In this document: piece by piece, positions 47,609-61,029 of the stretch
Numbering within the stretch: position 1 is the stretch's first letter
How the letters are laid out: each line of letters begins with the position of its first letter
Source of the DNA: Progne subis subis
Taxonomy: Eukaryota > Chordata > Aves > Passeriformes > Hirundinidae
Direction: 5' to 3'
DNA: 64,000 bases
Assembly (NCBI GenBank): GCA_022316685.1
Contig: JAKJHU010000057.1
Span: 1,860,001 to 1,924,000, forward strand
Made by a program: the position numbers and the translations under genes
The notes under the pieces: model-generated
What the model saw: only the letters and a program-made list of their open reading frames with translations
What the model was told of the DNA's origin: nothing
Databases searched by the model: none

Positions 47609-50600
47609 GAAATAAATGAGAATTAGAATGAGATATCAACAGCAAGCAAGATAGCTCCTATTAGGTAATAAAATCTGGGAGAGACCATGATTGGCTTATC
47701 TTTCATAAGTTGGAAGAAAAAGTATATAACCATGTAGTAAGACAACCTAGTTCTGTTTTCAATTATCATGTTGTGAATTAACTCAAACATTACTGAACTC
47801 CAATAGACTGAAGGTGAAAACTTGAGAGCCTCTTATCTCATATATTTTACATATTAAACCATACCTGAAAAGAGGACACAGATAGCTGTATTTTGAAAAT
47901 GTAAAAAGAGTTCTGATATTTATGTAATTTTTCCTATGGATGGTGACAATGAATCAATCAATATACTGGTCTCAGATGTTATAATACATCTTCATTTGTG
48001 AAAAAAGAAAATCAAAGTGTTAGAATGCTGTTGTGCTAAGACACCGTGCATTCATTCTAGCTGTTTTGTATGTATCCTTGATATTTCAGCTTTTCAATAT
48101 TGCTTTTAATCATGGATACTTCCTTCCTAAGTATTTCCATTTCAAAGTAGTATTTGGATTTCTAAGTATTGTCATACAAAATAATAAAGAAAGCATAAGC
48201 CTTTAAGCCTTCTGAAATGATTGATGTTTTTTCAATCCAACCTGCATTTTTTTATTCTGAAAGTCCTGTACTAAAATGTAAATGGATTACCAGTTTGCTT
48301 AATGTATTTTGTCAACTGAGATCATTAGAATTACAAAAAAACCCCCAGAACTCATGAACTGTCTTAGTCTACACTGTTGCCAGTGACAAACATTGCAGGC
48401 TTCAGTGCACACTTTTCTCTGAATCATTCATATCTTTGCCTAGAATGATGTCAAATGCCGCAGGCTTGTATTACAGAGAAAAGATGCAAGTTTAAAATCA
48501 CATACGTTAAAAAAAAAAAATATCTTGAAGCAGAAAAACCCCTTTATGTTTTTCATTTTAGATTTGGCTTTGGCTCTGCCCCTGACTGACTCCAAAGAGG
48601 CAGCCCCATCTCTTTGTGGCTACAGCAACACCATGACCCTCTCTTCAGTGCTGGGTGTTGCTGCAGGTAGCCCTCAGTCAGTTGTTGCTCTCCAAGCCTT
48701 TCACAACCAGCCGTCATTCTCTCCTTGGATGCAGGTGTCAATAAAATGCCTGAGTCTAGGAGGGCTGTAGGAAATCAGCTGACCTGTATGTTAATGGGGT
48801 ATTTGTGAGCAGCCATCAGCCAGCTCTCCCCCCAGGGAATGAATATGGCACAACTGCACCATGGAACAAGGTCCCCTTTCCCGTCTGCTCTCAGAGTCAC
48901 ACAAGCAAATAGCTTGAAACACAGAGGTCCCTTTTTCTGTGCTGTCTGCTCAAGAGATTCACCTTATTTTTTCCTCCAGCCTTTGACTAATTAGTACATT
49001 CAACAGACCTACTGCCTACTTCTATCCTGGGGTGGGGGTTTCCATCCTGCAGAGACTGACTCGTCACGCACAGTCTCCCAGCAAGCCTCTGCTGAACGCA
49101 GCCACAGCACGTGCGGCTTTACCTGTTTGTTCAGGTCACAGTCTGACTGCTCCAGCCGTGTCATCAGCAACAGCTCGGTGCAAGGTGCACAGGGATGTGC
49201 TTACAGGTAATGCTGTAAAATCCCCCAAATCCCAAAAAGACAAGCCTAATGTGTTTGATCACACAGAATGTGAGTTTATCATGTGAATGTGCATGGATTT
49301 TACAGGGTTTGTGTCTGTGATGCTTCTGTAGGAGGCCGATCACTTGTGTGTGAAAGTGTCTCTGATGAAAGTTCATGTATGGTCTTTTGTGTCCAGTATG
49401 TGCTGTTTAAATGGACTTTACACAAATAATATTTTATTTAGAGGTACTTTTTTTTCAAGTAAATATCACCTTTTATTTCAAAATATTACAGTTATGGCCT
49501 ATTTGCACATTCTTTCTATATAGAGACATTATAGAAAACAACAGAAGTAAATAAATATGAATCTGACCTGACATATGGAAAACCATAATGAAAATGCATG
49601 TCTAGCAAGACATGATTAAAATTAAAAATATTTTTGAAAGAATTATAACAAAAATTCTTTTACTCATTGTTTTTACAGAAAATTTGCTTTATATGTTAAC
49701 ACTGTACTACCATTAAAGAGAACATTGTTAAATCTGGGATTGATTTTATTTTGCATAAGGAAATAAAAAGAACAAACTAAAATTACCAATTTTTCAAGAA
49801 AGAATAAAAAGCAAATATTCAGACCCAAACCCCAAAATGTTTAATCAGTTTATATTTTTCATGTGAATATATACAGTAATATATATATCATTATTTTCTA
49901 ATTTTCTTCTATGACATGAAAGTAAAATGAAAATATTTTCAAAACAAAAGCTCAGTATTTCATACTTGAAAAGACTATCAAATGCTTCACAGTATTTTTT
50001 CTAAAACATTACTGTCAAAGTTGGAATATTTTTGCATATTTTTACTTCACAAAATTTATGTACAAATTAATTTAATTCCAAAATAAAAACTTTTGTCTGG
50101 GAAAATTCCTGACCCACACAAACTCCTGTGAGCTCTGGGGTAAGACTACTCAGGCAAATGCCTTAGCCACTACTGAAGTTTAGGCTGAGTTGATTTTGGG
50201 TCAGGGTTGTTTTGTGGGTTTGGTTTTTGGGCGCGTTTTGAACTTCTGGAATCACACCCTGTAAATTAGGAGGATATCTTTAACAAAATACTTTTTTTCA
50301 TAGTAAAGGTATTTCGTTATTGGAGTTTTTTCAGCTTCAGGCTAATCCATCATGTTAATGTAAAAAAATAAAATAATTTGGACCCAGGATTCCTGATATA
50401 TTGAGTTCTCAATATACTGGATTCCCAAATTCACCAGGAATAAGCCTTTTTCACATAGAGAAGACAGGTTTTAACATGAGCCCCACATTCTAGATGAACA
50501 TACTGGCCACTTGGTTATTTGTTATTTAGATAGTTCTCAGTGATGTTGTTTAATTTTAAAAATTTGAAAGCTCAAGGTCGTGGGTTGTTCTCTTTTTCCC

Positions 50601-51023
50601 CCAACATAGAATGAAGGCCAAATGCTTGAAATAATTTTCAAGACAGAATTCTTGTTTTACAGGCAATCTCACAGCTGACTTCACTGGAGTTATTTAGGCG
50701 AATAGGGGAAGCAGATTTTGACCACAGTAGCTTTGTCTAGACTAGCTGACTTAAAAGTGCCAGGGAAATGCTTCCAAGCACTGGAATTTGATTGTCTACA
50801 CTGTTAAATTGTTAAAGGGGTCCCTGACACACTCCTGGCTTTTCCCAGCTACAGCAGTTCCAAACAGTTCTCAAGGACCTTTCCCCACAGGTAGCATGAA
50901 TACAAACACTTTGGACAAGTGAGACAGTTTCATAGCGTGGGATGTGGGCCAGTTTTCACCATATGCCAGAGAACAGTCACAAGTAAGTTTAATTTACTGG
51001 ATTAGAAACAATCAGTGTAGATC

Positions 51024-51044
51024 AAAAAAAAAAAAAAAAAAAAA
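51024..51044. repeat. A21 homopolymer run
   Basis: Twenty-one A with no recognisable retroposed sequence upstream. Confidence 0.9.
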
Positions 51045-52836
51045 TCTTGACCTTCTCATCATGAAAGGGTGGGAAGAGGGGAAAAAACCGATTATTTAGT
51101 TTAAACAACAAGAAATTTTAAAATGGAATATCCCCTTCCCTCATCTTCTTGATGCTAGGAAAACATGACATTTTTTCTGAACTTGTACCTGTTTTATTTT
51201 TATGTCTTAAATATATATATAAAATATTAATACTTATTTTTATCTAATTTCTTCATTTTCCTACTTTGCAGCTAGATAGCAAGAAACAGACAATTTAAAA
51301 AGGTATAGGTTTAATTTATGAATAAGTTTCTCAACAAAAGCACAGCTATATTAATTCTGAGCAGGCCTTTGTCCAACCTAAACATTCTATTGAAGTTTCT
51401 GCGCCAAAGGGCAAAAAAGGGGGCACTTCAAATCCTTCTCCTCTAAATAACCCATGGTCAAGAGAAAAGAGGCCTTTGAATAACAAGGATCAGTTCAGTT
51501 GGGGAACTAAAAGCTAAATTGTGTCCATGCCTTTGCAGAGATACGCAAGGGCAGCAGGGCACCTTCAGGCATTCAGCCTCGGCACAGGATCGAGCACAAC
51601 GGCAGAGATTGTACTCTTGAAATGACAGCACTGGGCAGAGCTAAAGCCCCTAGAAATGGTGTGTGAGAAGCGCTGTGCCCTCTCACCCCCTTACTGCACC
51701 ATGGATACAGCTGGACGGGAGCACTGCTTTCTGGCACCAAAGTACTTTCTGCCTGTACCGATCCCGTTCACCTCTAGGATTCATTCCTGGGACCGCATTG
51801 CAAAGTGTCTGAACTCTCCACTCTCACTGCTGCTGTTCAGGTTCTTTTCAAGGACCCTCCAAGAAAAAGGCAGTGTGTGCTATCCTGTAAGAAACAGATT
51901 CCTTGCAGTGGGAAACTCTGCTAAATTCAGTTTGAAGTGGCTCAGAGAATCAAGATCAAGATTCTGGTTTTCTTTTATCTTTCTAATTGGAATGAGGCAG
52001 CACCCCAAGTAAATGCCCACTGATAGTTTCCCATCTGTGCAGTGTAATCTATCCCACAGAACGGCTTTCTGCCAGAGTTTGGGAATGAAAATCAGTAGAC
52101 TAGATAATATCTATATTTTCAGAGAGCACAGGACAACCTGAATATAAAGGCTGTCTTAAATAATGAAAGATCACGTGAATTAGTTGTTTTGAGGATTTGT
52201 CCAGCATTTCAGAGGGAATTTATTTCAAATCATGTATATTAATAAAGCAAAGCCCATGGTGTTTCCAAGCATGCTTGGTGACATGTGCAGAACTGCCAAA
52301 TGGTCCATTATTTCCAAAAATTATGTGTCCCAAGGTGGTTGCAAACTTGTTTTCCAGACTGTGGGCATCAGTTTATGTGCTACATTTAGCATGTCCCTTT
52401 TTCTTGTGTTTTCAAAGATAAGTTTGATTTTAAAAACCCTGTTCTTTGAGTAATGCATTTTTTTTTTTCAGAATACATCTTAAAGTGTCCACTTATTCTT
52501 AGTGCTGTCCACTAAGCTTTAGCACAGTTCAAGATGCAGAATGAAAAAAGTGAAGTATAAAAATTAAAGGTCTGAAATGCAACGGCTGTGTTATAACAGT
52601 ACATAAAGATCTATATTTCAGCCAAAAATAAGATTTGGCTGTACTTTTATATGCCCCATGTATTTTATCATGTTAATTATCTGTTCATTAATACTGGTGA
52701 GAGCAATTATTTGCTTTAGGGGTATATCACTCCATATAAATCACAGTGCCTGAGGATTTTTAGAGGTTTTGCTTTTGGTTTTAGCATCTACTGAATTATT
52801 TTGTACTCTAGTGACAATTCAGACCATCTACTTAGG

Positions 52837-52867
<31 letters not shown>

Positions 52868-52967
52868 AAAAAAAACACACACACAAAAAAAAAAAACCAC
52901 CAAAAAAACCCCAAAACCCACAAACAAAAAAAAAACCAAAAAAAACCAAAAAAAACCCCACCACACA
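52837..52967. repeat. A29 run continuing into a 100-base A/C-only tract
   Basis: Twenty-nine A, one G, nine A, four AC dinucleotides, then AAAA/CC/CCCC blocks up to CCACAC. Apart from the single G there is no G or T for about 130 bases on the plus strand. The complementary strand is therefore T/G-only and its frames are spuriously open (Phe/Trp/Gly/Val), so any predicted protein here is an artefact. Confidence 0.95.
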
Positions 52968-55900
52968 GAATTTCCTTGTCTAAGAAAAAGCTTTTAAGGA
53001 TGTACACAGCATTTAATTCAGTCAAAACTTCCAGTAATGGCATCCTGTAAAAGATAAAAATACTGTATGCCAGTGACAAATGCTTATCAGGATTTTAGAT
53101 TTTATACAAAAGCAGGAAAAAAACCAGGCAAAATAATGCAACAGGGCACATCACACTTCTTTTCAGATCCAAAGGCTACTTGTGAGCATGTCAGCCATGT
53201 TGAGTATTAATTCAGAAACTAAAATGTATGCATTCTCAATTTTAACAGGCCTGCACTTTGGTGCAGCAGACCTCTAGCAGGTCAACCCAATTACAAAGTG
53301 GTTCCCCCCATGAATTTTGTACTCACAAGGAATCATGGAACAGATCTCAGCTGACTGTTCAGCCTATAAACCAGAATTCAGGACAATTTGTTTGATCAAA
53401 AACTTGATTAATAATTTACCAAATAGCTACATTTTCTCAGCATAGTGTGCTCCTTCCAGCTTTTGAATAGGTGACCTTACAGTTTTATAGAGAAGTGCTT
53501 GATGTAGCAGACATATCTCTGGCTTAATATCTGACTTCAAGAAAGCCCCTCTATCCATTTGTCTGCCTCACTCATGTTCTGTCACGTGCATGAGCACACA
53601 GACATAAATTCTGCCTCCATTTCTTCACTTTACAGACAGAGATAATGCTAATGACCTCTGTAAAGTTCTTTGGAAACTGCTGATATGAAAGATCATATAT
53701 AAGTGCTACTTTTGTACAACAACTCCTCCTTTTCCCTTTCTGGAGATTGGAGTGCCCCAAAAATAAGGAAAAAAATAAAACTTGTATTCACAAACCAATA
53801 ATGTGGTAGAAGGATGAGTGCTTGGAGTTGATCAGTTCTGCCCTCACCAGCAGAGCTGATAATAATCAGTCACTTATGTGCTATTTCACAGCTGATACCT
53901 CCTCCAAAAAAAATTAATTGCAAAAGTTTCACAGATGTCTGCAGCAGTTGACCAGAGCTCTTGGGTTATTGCTTGTCAGACTATTAATGGGTTTGGCTAA
54001 CCATGACAGTCATTACTTTCCCCCTCCTGTGAGCTACTTTCTGTGTAATTTATGCATAGGTTTTGCCAAGATTTGACAACTTTCAGGATATTAACATAAA
54101 ATTAGACTGCAGAGCTGAACAATGGGTGGCATTAAAATTAGCAGCAGTCGAAACCCATCAAAGAGAATTGGTTTCTCTCCTGCTTTGCTTTTAAGTTAAT
54201 ATTTTTATTTATTTATTTTATCTTATTTCATTATCATTTTGCAAAGAAGAGTAAAAGAATAAATGCTGAAAACTGTTTTGTTTTGCTAAGTACCTTAGGA
54301 ACCTTCAGAATGGCAGAGAAATTTCAATTAGACAAAATGCCTGGCAGCATCTTAAACAACAGCTAACCTGAAATCAATCGCAGAGGAAGAAAAGTTAGAA
54401 GTGTTTTTTTGAAAAAGGGACTTTAAACAGAGCAGAGTGTGCTCCACACAGATTGTTTAGTGAATGCCATTACAGAATGCGATGTGTGTGTTAATAAGTA
54501 AGGACATCTGGTAACCAGCTTTTTTCTGATTCATTAACTGACTGCTTCTGTGGCCACAGGGCTTGAAAGGGAAGGCTGCAAGACTTCTGCTCATAGAAAA
54601 TGGGACTTCAATGTATGCTTTGTTCCTTTGACCGAACCATATCCTCTACATTTTCTCCTATGCTTCCATTACTTATATTTAAATTTGAAATCTAGGAGAA
54701 AACACTTAAAAGTTTAGAGGAATACTTCCTCCTATTTAATTGTGTAGAAAAAAGAAGTATACTTCCTTCATTGATCTACAACACACATAAGTAAGTGATG
54801 TTCTCTACTCTTTAGCATTTACCATGGCGGTGTTTAAATACTATATTATTCCCCTGTTTCTCAATGTTTATACATTATCAAATACGACTCATTACGAATG
54901 GATAGAATATTTCTGAAAAAGAATTTAGAAATTATTGGGTTTTTGTAACACTACAGTTTTTGCCAAGCCCAGTAAGGTTCTTGGATTTTTTTTCAAACCT
55001 TCCATGAGATTAACAAGCTCAGACAGAGAAAGTAAAACCATCACATTGCTCATATCAAGTGCTGTTTTTCTTCATATAATACAAGTGAAACAGCTCCAAA
55101 TGCTCTAGAGAGAATGATTGAGCAAAAGAAATCTAACTTGATAGTACATGTTGAGGGATGAAATGGACAATGAAGTTTCCATATGTTGTTTTTACGCAGT
55201 AATTAGAAACTGTCACACACCGTTTCATTTTTTAGTTTCCTTGGGCTTATTTGCATGAATGAGGCTTTCCTTAGAGCAGAATTGCAAGCATCAAACTGGC
55301 ACCCAGTTGAAATCCAAGGCAGTGGTACGTGCACTTCTTCCACCTTACGGAGAAGAAGCCAGCGGCAGGTCCTGTGACGGCCCAGAGCACAGCTCAGCAA
55401 CAGCCAGCTGCAGCCTCACTCACCTCTCTACCTCTGCCAAATTTTCTTTTCCAGGTTGAAGTATTGGCCATTTCCGTAGTGTAATTCTGTACATTCTTGG
55501 GCACGTGGACTAGCTTTTGTTTCCAGCAGAAACAAGGAATTTAATATATTAATATGCATGTACATTCAGCAGGAGTTTGCCTCCCAATTCCCAAAGGTTC
55601 CTTTGAAAATCTAACACAGTTCCTCAAAGGCAAGTCAGGAAAACAGTGCTCTGGCTCTCACTTTTCCTCATGCCTACATGATTTTGACAAATTTTCCCAG
55701 CTCTTTGGTAATGATTCCTTATCTATATCTTGATAAACAACTGGCTCACTTAAAGCATTTGAATCTGGCCCTCAGAAATATACCAGAGAAGAAAGACCAA
55801 TAAAACTATTTGCATTTTATCTTCGTTATCCTAGTGGTAACGATGACTGAGAACTTGGTGATACTGAACCTTTTTTTCCTAAAATAAGGGACATATATAT

Positions 55901-56789
55901 GTACATTTTTAATTCAGCTAAGGAACTATGTCACTGTGTGTGTTGTGTAAGTGGGTTAATGTTCTCTGTCTCTGTTTTCCAAGACTTTGTAAAATCTCAG
56001 AAAGCTAGATGTGTATCTCTCTTGTCCATGCAAGACAGATTAGCCCTCTGGATTGTTGTTAAATCCTTATTCTTAAAGGATCTATAACCCCAAGACACAG
56101 GACTGTGGAAAACATCAAAGGATGTTGATTATATTCATGGTTACATCTGAAAGGCAAAATTCAAAGATATCATGAAACTGCTGTTTTTTAAACACTGAAC
56201 CAGATCCCTGGTGTTACTGATGCTCTCTTGTTCATTCCTGACTATGGCAAAATTAGGTTTGTTTTGAAAAAAAGTCTGAATAAAGTTTTTCAGCAATCAG
56301 ATTTTTTTGTACTGTAATAGCACTGAAATGCTCCCCATTGTCAGCTACTCTGCAACTTGCCAGAGATTCATCTTCACACTCAATTCAGAGATGGCTCTAA
56401 TATAAACCTAATTCTTCCATACAAACAAGCCTTTGAGAAGAATGGGTCATGCTTACTCATAGTCATTTAAAACTGCATAACATAAATCTTTATTTTTATG
56501 GGGTTTTTTACTGAATATTTTTAGTTTTTACTTATATTACATTCAAACCACAACTATTATTTTTTCCAAACATGGAAGCAGAGATCCTCAGGAAGCTATG
56601 AAGATATGCTATTGATTTATACCAGAAAAATATATGGATACTATACTATACCGGAGCTTTCAAAGGCAGTTACAGTATCTTCCCTTATGTTTGCAATCAG
56701 AGAGATAATGAAAAAATTCAGAAAGGAAAATGCTTAAATGGGAAATGATGTAACGCTAGTTTGAGAGATAGCAGAGATATTGGTCAACA
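52968..56789. other. Gene-free stretch, partly conserved-element-like
   Basis: I see no gene. From about 53.99 to 54.56 kb the sequence is largely non-repetitive with TTTATGCATAGG, TTTCAATTAGAC and CATTAACTGAC motifs and reads like conserved non-coding DNA, apart from a short (TTTA)n at 54202-54220. A GC/CpG-richer pocket lies at about 55.29-55.46 kb. The rest shows nothing recognisable. Confidence 0.45.
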
Positions 56790-57430
56790 CACTGGAAAGC
56801 ATGTCATTGGTTATAGCGCAGCTGCTGGAGGTGACTGTGTTGGTATCTGTAGCATGTTGATGTGTGAAGTGCAAAAATGAATCTTATTCCTCAGGAGAGT
56901 CCTGCATATGTCACGTATATTGTCTCATTAAGCCAATCCATTTATCAACCCACTGAATGCCAATTAAATTGCACAGGATGGTGCAGGTATATGGTGGGCT
57001 GATGGTGCCAAACTTTATTACAGCTGAGCTTTTCTGGCTCAGTACATTCCTGCATAGCAAAATGGCAGACATATCAAAGCCAAATTAAATGTTCTTGACA
57101 TAATGCCTTTAAAGAGGAAGAAATGCCACAGTCTGGCACAAAAGAGTATGAAATGTAATGTCACTTCTTAGTGTACTTTTAGTTCCAATGAAGATGTCAC
57201 GGCTCAGATCCAGCCAGTGCCAAATGTCTTCACAGCGTGCAAATTAGATCAGTGTAATTTCATCAGGATGATGATCAGACTCTGTTGCAGTTCTATGGCT
57301 GCATACACAACTTCTGCTGACTGCTGCAGTCAGACTGGCACAGCTGAGCTAATGCTGCCATCCTCAGAAAGAGACAGAAGTTGATTTTATAGCATTCTCC
57401 TGATGCCAGAGTCCAAAGGATATTCCTAAT
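56790..57430. promoter_or_regulatory. Conserved-element-like stretch
   Basis: This 640-base stretch has no simple repeats, balanced composition, and dense recognisable cores: GCCAATTAAATTGC, ACAGCTGAGC twice (E-boxes), CAAATTAGATC, GATGATGATCA, and a short dyad CTGACTGC-T-GCAGTCAG at 57317-57333. No frame longer than about 60 codons crosses it, so it is unlikely to be coding. In my reading it is the best candidate in the window for a deeply conserved developmental enhancer. Confidence 0.4.
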
Positions 57431-60149
57431 ATCCTGGGAATATGATGATTAGTATTTATTCTGAAGTTTTGACTCAAAGTACTCCCTTTTTTATCTCTGA
57501 CCACAGTAACATGAATACCTTTATTCAATATATTCTAGTAATACATTATCAGATGATCAGGCTTTCACTGAAAGTATTTCAACTGTTAAAACGTGAGCAA
57601 CAATAACCTAGCTGAGAAATCCATTGTGCCCCACAGCATCAAGGCAGCTTTAGGAAAGGTCTAAAGCATATCATGTGAACACAAACTTACCCTCTTTGGC
57701 AGTACTCATTAAGGGCCCTAATGATGTACTCTGTTGGATTTATTATGAGTCATTATATTTCTGACTGTCCATATGACTCCTTTGCTGGAGGTTAGACCTG
57801 TATAGCAGGTATGGGAAAAATGAACATTTTCCTTCAGTTCACTATTTCCAATTCACTGTATTAGCTTGACTCGAGAATGTTTCACCCAGTGTATCTGCTG
57901 AATCTTCGGAATACCAAACCCTCTCCAAGAGTGGCTGGTGCACACATTTTGTTCTGCTAACATGGTGTGGGGCCAGTTACCCTCAGTGCTGTGGAAGGAC
58001 AGACACATGGGAAAAGTATGGGCTTAAAAAGACTCAGTCTGCCTGCTGCCTTTTTGTACGCCAGGTCTCCAGGTATGCAACATGAGTCTGGCTTTCCTCA
58101 TAAATAGCATTGTTGTACAGCAAGATTAAGTCTACTGAGGCAATAATTTGCTGATAAACGCTTTCAGAAGCAGGAACATAGGTGTTTGGTGGTAGATAAC
58201 AGTCCCAGTGCCGAAGCTTATCTTACATATATTGAAGCTTTGGGTTTGCTTTAGCTTTTTGTGTGGAGAATTTTATATGTCAAACTGTTAGATTTGGTGA
58301 TTTTTCTTCTCCCTAAAGCATTTGGTAAAGAGCAATTACTTATACATATAACAGCTAAAATCCCCAAACACCATGGCACACAGCCATTTGAGGCAAGTTG
58401 CCAAGTCTGTAGCTTCAATTAACCTTCATATATCCCCCCAAACTTGGAACACTATCAGAAGGCTATTATGTTCAAGCCTTACTCGTGTGGTGAGCACTTA
58501 GACACTGAAGTTGAAATCAATAGCACTGGTATAGATACATGATTGCTCATGTATTCAGGTTTGCACAAGCAGACTTGATTTTGTGGCAGTCTGAAGCAGG
58601 AAGACTCAGAAAGTTGCAAATACATGGCTATTTCAGGATTTTGGCACAGAGATCAAGTCCATTGTCCCTCATACAGCACTGGTCCTTTACTGACCTATTT
58701 GGTCTCAGACAGTAGCCACGGAAGGTGGGTGAAGTGAAAGGAGCACAGCAAGACTTAGGTATCCCATTAAATCTTTCAAGTAACCACTGATTCCAGTAAT
58801 AGCTCTATGTCCACCAGACGTACTGTGCAAATGGGTTGCTCTCCCTGGAGATTGGAACAGAGACTCCATGCATCCCAGATGTTCCTAAGCAGTTTACTTA
58901 CCCTCCCTTGAGTGCATTTAATTCTCAAGATGGATGGAGAGGGAGCAGAAATGGGAAATGAAATAAAAAGTCAGTTTTGGCTCTTAAAGTGAAAATGTTA
59001 CTTAATGCTCACATGGAAAATGTAAAGCTTCAATAAAAGCAGATAAACACAGTTTTTATGTGGGGGCAGACAAAGGGCTAAATGCCCAGCTGGTACAAAC
59101 TGGCATAGCTTCACACTGAAGTTGATTAAGCATAGTGCAGCTTGTGCCAGCTGAAGAGCTGGCTTGCAGTTACTGCTCAGTATCCCTATTGTGTGGGTGA
59201 AATCCTGTCTCTCTAGGACAGAAAACGGCAACCAGGGATGGATATATCCTGAGCAAAGGCTACAAGAACCTTATAAGATTTAGCTGAAAACTTACATAGT
59301 TTTTAAACGTCATGAATGCCATTACAAATTCCTATAAATTGAGAGAAAGTACTACTACACAGAGCCTGAAGTCCAGGGGAAGGGGGGGGGGGTGTGAAGA
59401 GCTTTCTACCAATATAAAAAAGGGAAATCAAATTCAATAGTTATACATGTTTTAGAGTGAGAAATATTTAATCTGTGGCATTTTTACTCAAATATTTCAC
59501 ATTTGTGGTCCAGAGGATCTACACTCTGAAGCAAATCAGATGTTTCAGCTGAGACAAGAAGCAATTCACCCAGCCATTATGTTTGTGCACCTACCCTAAT
59601 GAGGGGGTAGCACCCCAGGCCGCTCCTGGGGATGCCAGGACCCAGATGCCGAGCTTGGGAAGACTCTAGCAGCAACATCTGGCTGTGTGGTGAGGTCTAA
59701 AGGCAGTTGTGCTAACAGATCCGGAATAGCCTCTGGGTCTGGGCTCACTCACGCTCTCCTAGGACACATTTTCCTTCTGCTTACCTTTGTTTTGGCAAAT
59801 GTGTGGGGTTTTCATTTATTGCACATTAGAGTAATATGGATAGGCTTTCTATCTGATCAGCAAGGATGTTTCCTATACGGTACTTCTTTTTCCCACAAAT
59901 CCTTGCCTTAATAACTGCTGCCCAGTCTAAATTCTTGCCACTTGATTTTTGCCTCTTTCATTTTATCAAAAAAATGTTTTGTAAGATCTAATTGCTGACT
60001 GAAAACTTGTGACATAAAATTTTCATCTCATTTTTAAGCAAAAAAAATGTATTTTGACAAATCAGGTTTGCTAAAGTTGAAAAATGGCAGAGTTACCAGT
60101 ATCTTATGATTACACTTACATTTTTGCACACATAGAGATAGAATTAAGC
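57431..60149. other. Gene-free unique sequence
   Basis: No gene is recognised. A GC-richer pocket lies at 59.60-59.77 kb, containing CpG and the start of a 74-codon open frame without motifs. The G-rich tract at 59376 is listed separately. Confidence 0.5.
59376..59392 (+). other. G-quadruplex-capable G4-AA-G11 tract
   Basis: GGGG, AA, then 11 G. The G11 run can supply three further G-triplets with single-base loops, satisfying the usual four-run quadruplex pattern on the plus strand. Folding is inferred from the pattern. Confidence 0.7.
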
Positions 60150-60180
60150 AATTCTAGTGCACTGATTGTGCACTAGAATT
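60150..60180. repeat. Perfect 13-base inverted repeat, 5-base loop
   Basis: AATTCTAGTGCAC and GTGCACTAGAATT pair perfectly around TGATT. The stem is too short for a microRNA precursor and is not followed by a T-run, so terminator or precursor roles are not supported. It may be cruciform-forming or a product of template switching. Confidence 0.85.
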
Positions 60181-60242
60181 TTCTCAAGTTGCTTCCATTA
60201 ATACAAAAACACCAACAAAAGGACATTAGGCTACAGAAGTTA

Positions 60243-60278
60243 GCTACTACACTAGCAGCTGCTACTACATTAGCAGCT
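60243..60278. repeat. 18-base tandem duplication
   Basis: GCTACTACACTAGCAGCT is followed directly by GCTACTACATTAGCAGCT, differing at one base. It lies 63 bases after the perfect inverted repeat. Confidence 0.9.
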
Positions 60279-61026
60279 TTCACGATAATCTTGTGTCTTT
60301 AAGCCTTTATTGTGCATTTGATATGCAATACAAAACTTATGAAAAGACAGATCCTCACATCATTAATATAGAACAAAAAAGTTAAGGACTTCTGAATTCA
60401 TGGTAAACATTTTTCCCATAACTGCTCAAAATGTACATATAAGACCTACAGAAAAAAAATTATTCCAAGGCCATGAAGTCTGTTGCATCTATACTTGTGT
60501 GCTTCCAAATATTGTGAGTTTTCTTTGTATCTTTAATTTACAACAAAAATTCAATAAAATTGGCAAAACATTTTTAAATAATATCAATTAGGCTTAAATG
60601 AATCATGGCTTAGGAACTCACAAGGTAAGCTAAATAATATCTCGCAAATAGGGCACTAGCTTTTGGCCCTGAGCAAGCAAGAAATATGTCATTGCACATC
60701 TAACATTCACTAATATTTAATAAATTAATGTTTACAGTATGCGATTTTTTCCACAGGCAGAGTACAAAAAGAAATATCATGGGATGGCATATGTTAGGTG
60801 TAGTGTTCTGTGCACTGCTAAAGGTATTCAACAAATTTTAATGCAAACTGAAATTTGCTTTTATAAGCCTCTACAAAGCAAAGAAAGAAATAAATGATAG
60901 AAATATAATGCTTTAAGCATTGTAGGTGTCTAGTGGCAAAAAAATATTTTTCCCTTTTTCTTGTGGGAATGAAATAACTATAATAGTTATAATTCTGTGG
61001 AACTAAGGAGATCTTATTCTTCATGG

Positions 61027-61029
<3 letters not shown>
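60279..61029. other. Gene-free AT-rich unique sequence
   Basis: No gene or recognisable retroelement body is seen, although a 41-base poly-A follows it. It contains a small palindrome AACTATAATAGTT at about 60.98 kb. Confidence 0.5.

Larger units (their letters stand above)
43970..52836. other. Gene-free AT-rich unique sequence
   Basis: I see no gene. The longest frame in the window lies here (46465-46941, plus, 158 codons), but it has no domain and a 107-codon minus frame overlaps it. GC/CpG-richer pockets occur at about 49.02-49.29 kb and 51.54-52.01 kb, each with a motif-free open frame. Simple repeats and short duplications are listed separately. 49.4-50.1 kb is strikingly AT-rich and featureless. 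Confidence 0.55.

Noticed and set aside
52769..53079. Lys-rich (plus) and Phe/Trp-rich (minus) open frames
   Set aside because: They are direct translations of the A/C-only low-complexity tract and therefore artefacts.
60150..60180. Perfect hairpin considered as a microRNA precursor or terminator
   Set aside because: A 13-bp stem with a 5-base loop is far too short for a pre-miRNA, and there is no following T-run or transcript context.
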